Below the pieces are notes generated by a model. It did not search any database and was not told the origin of the DNA. It saw only the letters and a program-made list of their open reading frames with translations. This document shows positions 60,560 to 63,964 of a stretch of DNA of 63,964 bases, piece after piece. The stretch's first letter is position 1. Each line of letters begins with the position of its first letter. The DNA is taken from NCBI RefSeq assembly GCF_004000845.1, contig NZ_BIMA01000033.1, forward strand, positions 1-63,964. The letters run 5' to 3'. Origin of the DNA: Paenibacillus koleovorans NBRC 103111. GTDB taxonomy: Bacteria > Bacillota > Bacilli > Paenibacillales > NBRC-103111. The position numbers and the translations under genes are program-made.

Positions 60560-60972
60560 TCCTGAAACCTCTTCTTGGGCGGCTCATTGCGTCTCTTAAA
60601 GTAGGCGAAGACGGCGCGAATGACCATAATCAAGGCGATAATCGCCAGAACATTCACCAGCATGCCGAGCATATCGCCGAAGAAGCCCATGCCGCCGAAC
60701 ATGCCGCCGAACAGCATACCGGCCAATCCGCCGATCATCAAGCCCTTCATCAAGCTTCCGCCGCTGAAAAAGCCGCGGTTCGTCGTTGCCGCACCCGTAC
60801 CCGCCGTGTTCGTCGGGTTCGTCTTCGTAACGCCGCTGTCCTTGGAAGGCTTGGTAGGCGAGTAGGATTTGCTAGGAGCTTTGTAGCTTTTCTTAGCTGC
60901 CTCCACCGAGCTCGGTGCGCTGAAGGAGACGACCACGAGGCAAGCCATCAAGATCAGCAATAGTTTTTTCAT
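60556..60972 (-). CDS. Small secreted or membrane protein with Gly/Met-rich helix
   Basis: 138 residues from the ATG at 60972 (GGAGGGT upstream; an upstream in-frame ATG overlaps that site). It has a signal peptide (KLLLILMACLVVVSFSAPSS), a Lys/Ser/Pro/Thr-rich linker, a Gly/Met-rich segment (LMIGGLAGMLFGGMFGGMGF) and a C-terminal membrane helix followed by basic residues. This layout is seen in YxcD-linked and Tim44-like membrane proteins of Bacillales. Function unknown. Confidence 0.75.
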   Translation of the reverse strand: MKKLLLILMACLVVVSFSAPSSVEAAKKSYKAPSKSYSPTKPSKDSGVTKTNPTNTAGTGAATTNRGFFSGGSLMKGLMIGGLAGMLFGGMFGGMGFFGDMLGMLVNVLAIIALIMVIRAVFAYFKRRNEPPKKRFQE

Positions 60973-61118
60973 CGTTCTGTTACCCTCCATTTAGGTGCAA
61001 ATATATTTTTGGTGCTACTCTTACTACGCATATCCTGATCCACGGTTTCATTTTTTATAACTAATTATGTGCTATAATGAGAAAAAAATTAGGATCATTG
61101 GTATAGAAGGAGTTTCGC

Positions 61119-61670
61119 ATGACCCTTTACCCGGAACCATACATACAATACCTGGTGCATTTTCACGGCGACCGGGATTGGTTCGAATGCCATGAGCTTC
61201 TCGAGGAATATTGGAAGGCGCACCCGGAAGATCCGAAGAGTCGCACTTGGGTCGGGCTTATTCAAGTGGCGGTCGGGTTGTATCATGAGCGTCGGGGCAA
61301 TCGGAGAGGTGCGGTGAAAATGCTGAAAAGCGCCGAGCTCAATCTGAACGCCCAACATATGGCGGAGCTGGGACTGAAAGCGGAAGCAACATTCCGCTCG
61401 GTAATGGAGCGCCGCCAGCTAGTAGAGGCCGGGGTAACGATTGGAGAACGATTCCTGGATTTGAATTTGACGATCGCCGATCCGGAGCTGCTGCGGAAAT
61501 GTCTCACCGTTTGCTCCGAGCAAGGGTTGATCTGGGGAGCGCCCAGCCAACTCGAGAACGAGGAGCTCATTCATCGGCATACTCGCCGGGACCGTTCGGA
61601 CGTCATCGCCGCTCGTGCGGCGGAAGCGGAGCGGAGAAGACAGATGAGGCAAAGGGGAAGTTCGAGATGA
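61119..61670 (+). CDS. DUF309 family protein
   Basis: 183 residues with AGAAGGAG upstream. The family hallmark is complete: FHGDRDWFECHELLEEYWKA with the conserved His/Glu, then WVGLIQVAVGLYHERRGN and RGAVKMLKSAE. The fold is a small helical bundle of unknown function. It overlaps the response regulator gene by four bases, so it is in one operon with the two-component system. Confidence 0.9.
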   Translation: MTLYPEPYIQYLVHFHGDRDWFECHELLEEYWKAHPEDPKSRTWVGLIQVAVGLYHERRGNRRGAVKMLKSAELNLNAQHMAELGLKAEATFRSVMERRQLVEAGVTIGERFLDLNLTIADPELLRKCLTVCSEQGLIWGAPSQLENEELIHRHTRRDRSDVIAARAAEAERRRQMRQRGSSR

Positions 61671-62425
61671 GTATCGGAACGAAGCTGAATCCGATCGTCG
61701 TCGTGGACGATGAACCGCATATTACCGAAGTGATCCGGTTGTATCTGGAGCATGCCAATTACGAGGCCGTCATCATCCACAATTGCGAGGAGACGATGTC
61801 GTACTTGAGCGGATCGCTCTCGCCGTCGCTCCTGATCCTGGATGTGATGCTGCCCGACGGCTCCGGCTTCGAGCTGATCTCTCGCATTCGCAGCATGGAA
61901 GGGCCGACCGGCCAAGTGCCGATCATTTTCCTGACGGCGAAGGGCGAGCCGATGGACAAGCTGCGCGGGTTCAATCTCGGAGTGGACGATTACATCGTCA
62001 AGCCGTTCGACCCGAACGAGCTGATCGCCCGGATCAAGGCGGTGCTGCGGCGAGCTTCGAATGCCGGCGGCGGCCGCTCGTCCGACGACCCGCGGGAGGC
62101 TTCTGGCAGCAGCAAGCCCAGGGTGCTGGACATCGGCGAGCTCTCGATCGATTTGCAGCGCTACAAGGTGACGATCGAAGGGCAGCGGATCGACTTGACG
62201 CCGAAGGAAATCGAGCTGCTTTATTTTTTGGCGACGAACCCGAACCGGGTGTACACCCGCGAAGATTTGCTGCTGCATGTGTGGAAGTTCGACTTTAGCG
62301 GAGGCACGCGGACAGTGGACGCCCATGTGAAAAATTTGCGGAAGAAGCTTGGCCTTCATAGAGGCTGGAGCATCGAGACGCTGTGGGGAGTCGGCTACTC
62401 CTTCGAGGTGAAGGCTCATGGTTGA
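61667..62425 (+). CDS. OmpR-family response regulator
   Basis: 252 residues from the ATG at 61667, overlapping the DUF309 stop. Receiver domain: VVVDDEPHITEVI, phospho-acceptor Asp in LLILDVMLPDG, FLTAKG with Thr, and DYIVKPFDP with Lys. The C-terminal winged helix has RIDLTPKEIELLYFLATNPN and the GTRTVDAHVKNLRKKLG recognition region. It overlaps the kinase gene by 8 bases. Target genes are unknown. Confidence 0.95.
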   Translation: MSIGTKLNPIVVVDDEPHITEVIRLYLEHANYEAVIIHNCEETMSYLSGSLSPSLLILDVMLPDGSGFELISRIRSMEGPTGQVPIIFLTAKGEPMDKLRGFNLGVDDYIVKPFDPNELIARIKAVLRRASNAGGGRSSDDPREASGSSKPRVLDIGELSIDLQRYKVTIEGQRIDLTPKEIELLYFLATNPNRVYTREDLLLHVWKFDFSGGTRTVDAHVKNLRKKLGLHRGWSIETLWGVGYSFEVKAHG

Positions 62426-63866
62426 GCGGCTGAAGCGAAGCTTGTATTTGAAATTATTTCTCTCTTTTCTTGCTACATGCGTGCTGTTATTCGTCGCCCT
62501 CGCCGTGTTCTGGAACTTCTATTTCTCGGATCTGTTCTATAAGGAGAAAAAAGAGTTGCTGCAAGCCCGCGCCGCCGAGGTTGACAAGCTGCTTACTCCG
62601 CTGCAGGAGGGGGTCATCTCCATTCGCGAGCTTCGTCTCGGACTGCGCATTCTCGGCCGCAGCTTCAACGGCCAAGTGTGGATCGTCGACCAGAAGGGAA
62701 CGATACTGTATAGCTCGCTGGAGCGCGAAGGGATGCTCATCCCGAAAACGATGGACACCTTGTTCCTGGAAGCGATGCGCGGCAAGTCCGGCTATTCGAC
62801 CGCCGTTATCGCCCAAGGCGCCAAAACGAACGAGCATGTGCTGACCTATTACTCGCTGATCAACTTGAACGACAGCCCGGCTGTGCTGTTCCTGCATACC
62901 CCGGCCGAGGAGATCAGCGAGGCGGTGCAGGCGGTGCGCTGGAACATCGTCGTGCCGCTTATGTTCTCGCTGCTTGCCGTCGGCGTCATCCTGTTCACGC
63001 TGTCCCGCCGGCTCGCCGGGCCGCTGAGGCAGATGAACGCGACGGCGCTGGCGATGGCGGAGGGCGACTTCAGCAAACGCGTGCAGATCATTTCGGGCGA
63101 CGAGATCGGGCAGCTCGCCAGCAGCTTCAACTTCATGGTCGATCAGCTCGAGCAATGGGAAGATTCGCGCAAGGATTTTCTCGCGAACGTCTCGCACGAG
63201 CTGCGCTCCCCCCTGACGACGCTGCGCGGATTCATCGTGGCGATGAACGACGGCGTCATTCCGGCGGAGCGGTATCCGCATTACTTGCAGATATGTGACT
63301 ATGAAGTGCAACGGCTGCAGCGGCTCGTCACCGATCTGCTTGATCTGGCGCGCATCCAGAACGGCTCCGACGTGTTCCGCGCCGTCCCGCTGGACGTGAC
63401 GCAGCGCACGGAGGAGGTGCTCGATTGGCTGCTGCCCTCGTTCCAGAGCAAGCAGCTGGCCATCCATGTCCGGCTGCCGCATCCGTCGGAGCCGCCGATC
63501 ATTTGCCTGCTCGATCCGGACCGATACGCGCAGATCGTGCAGAACTTGCTCTACAACGCCATCCAGTTTACGCCGCAGGCGGGGCGGATCGATGTCATTA
63601 TGGAGTCGACCGTCGATCAGTTCCGGCTCACGATTCGGGATACGGGCATCGGCATGTCGGAGGACGAGATGCAGCGTATCTGGGACCGCTTCTTCAAGGC
63701 GGATCGCTCCCGCGGCGAACGGACCGACGGCACCGGGCTCGGGCTCACGATCGTCAAACATCTCGTCACCGGCCTGAAGGGCTATATCGATGTGTCGAGC
63801 TCGGTCGGCCATGGCACCGAGTTTCGGGTCACCTTCCCTCTGTATCGGGATGAGGAAGCGGCTTAA
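62418..63866 (+). CDS. Membrane sensor histidine kinase with HAMP domain
   Basis: 482 residues. Membrane helices near 13-35 and 173-192 flank a ~135-residue extracytoplasmic sensor domain. HAMP follows (RRLAGPLRQMNATALAMAEG), then the H-box FLANVSHELRSPLTTLRG with the phospho-acceptor His, the N-box QNLLYNAIQFTP, and G-boxes RDTGIGMSEDEM and GTGLGLTIVKHL. Partner of the response regulator just upstream. The sensed signal is unknown. Confidence 0.95.
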   Translation: MVERLKRSLYLKLFLSFLATCVLLFVALAVFWNFYFSDLFYKEKKELLQARAAEVDKLLTPLQEGVISIRELRLGLRILGRSFNGQVWIVDQKGTILYSSLEREGMLIPKTMDTLFLEAMRGKSGYSTAVIAQGAKTNEHVLTYYSLINLNDSPAVLFLHTPAEEISEAVQAVRWNIVVPLMFSLLAVGVILFTLSRRLAGPLRQMNATALAMAEGDFSKRVQIISGDEIGQLASSFNFMVDQLEQWEDSRKDFLANVSHELRSPLTTLRGFIVAMNDGVIPAERYPHYLQICDYEVQRLQRLVTDLLDLARIQNGSDVFRAVPLDVTQRTEEVLDWLLPSFQSKQLAIHVRLPHPSEPPIICLLDPDRYAQIVQNLLYNAIQFTPQAGRIDVIMESTVDQFRLTIRDTGIGMSEDEMQRIWDRFFKADRSRGERTDGTGLGLTIVKHLVTGLKGYIDVSSSVGHGTEFRVTFPLYRDEEAA

Positions 63867-63880
63867 CACGTACACCACGC

Positions 63881-63913
63881 AACCATCAGAGAGACTCTCC
63901 CTGGTGGTTTTTT
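63881..63913 (+). terminator. Terminator after the histidine kinase gene
   Basis: AACCATCAG and CTGGTGGTT pair (one T-G) around an AGAGACTCTCC-type loop and are followed by TTTTTT. It ends the DUF309 / two-component operon. Confidence 0.85.
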
Positions 63914-63964
63914 CAACGGATAAGAAATCAGCAGCCGTGGAGCCGCCTCGCAGCAACGGTGTCT

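Noticed and set aside
62487-63956. 489-codon minus-strand open frame opposite the histidine kinase
   Set aside because: Antisense shadow; the plus strand has complete kinase motifs.

Overview
The window looks like chromosomal DNA of a Paenibacillaceae bacterium (Paenibacillus/Cohnella type). The reasons are the strong Shine-Dalgarno sites, the fairly high GC content, a sugar importer of the LplB/YtcP/lipoprotein type with no linked ATPase, and a Bacillus-style exopolysaccharide operon. No rRNA or tRNA gene was recognised.

Layout. (1) 1-5.5 kb: low-complexity repeats, a DUF559-type nuclease gene, then the three effector genes of a type I-C CRISPR system (cas5c-cas8c-cas7c). There is no cas3, cas4, cas1 or cas2 here, and only one degenerate repeat followed directly by a 156-bp terminal-inverted-repeat element. 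(2) 5.5-21.5 kb: an exopolysaccharide operon (chain-length protein, BY-kinase-like ATPase, flippase, polymerase, one GT4, membrane sugar dehydratase, LCP ligase, sugar-phosphate transferase, GNAT, FemAB-like, DegT aminotransferase). A phage-tailspike-like beta-helix gene lies on the other strand, followed by an epimerase and a membrane acyltransferase. Dehydratase + aminotransferase + acetyltransferase + phosphosugar transferase look like a diacetyl-bacillosamine-type module. (3) 21.5-30.9 kb: a molybdate-type regulator divergent from modAB (no modC), small conserved genes, a deleted VOC-family fossil, a toxin-like protein with an eCIS-type N-terminal motif, and a DUF255 (YyaL-like) gene. (4) 31-57 kb: a catabolic island with a ROK regulator, three ceramidase-fold paralogues, a hydroxyacid dehydrogenase, a xylose-isomerase-like enzyme, a Gfo/Idh/MocA oxidoreductase, an IolE-like TIM barrel, a scyllo-inosose-type aminotransferase, an ABC importer, malic enzyme, Fe-alcohol and aldehyde dehydrogenases, two sulfatases, an enolase-superfamily enzyme and a creatininase-family hydrolase. 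(5) 57-58.2 kb: a graveyard of gene fragments. (6) 58.2-64 kb: a repeat-bearing GH18 protein, small conserved genes, and a DUF309 / response regulator / histidine kinase operon.

The island is the most interesting part. All three ceramidase-fold proteins carry Gly where known neutral ceramidases have their Ser nucleophile. Promoters at about 39.64 and 47.2 kb share the same architecture, a -10 TATAAT running into an AT-rich semi-palindrome, and a perfect palindrome of the same kind precedes the 36.3-kb operon. This suggests one regulon, probably under the ROK protein. Fossils of an alpha-L-fucosidase, an Fe-alcohol dehydrogenase, an aldehyde dehydrogenase and a sulfatase show the island was once larger. 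I infer that it imports and breaks down a sulfated and/or amino-substituted sugar or cyclitol. The substrate cannot be read from the sequence.
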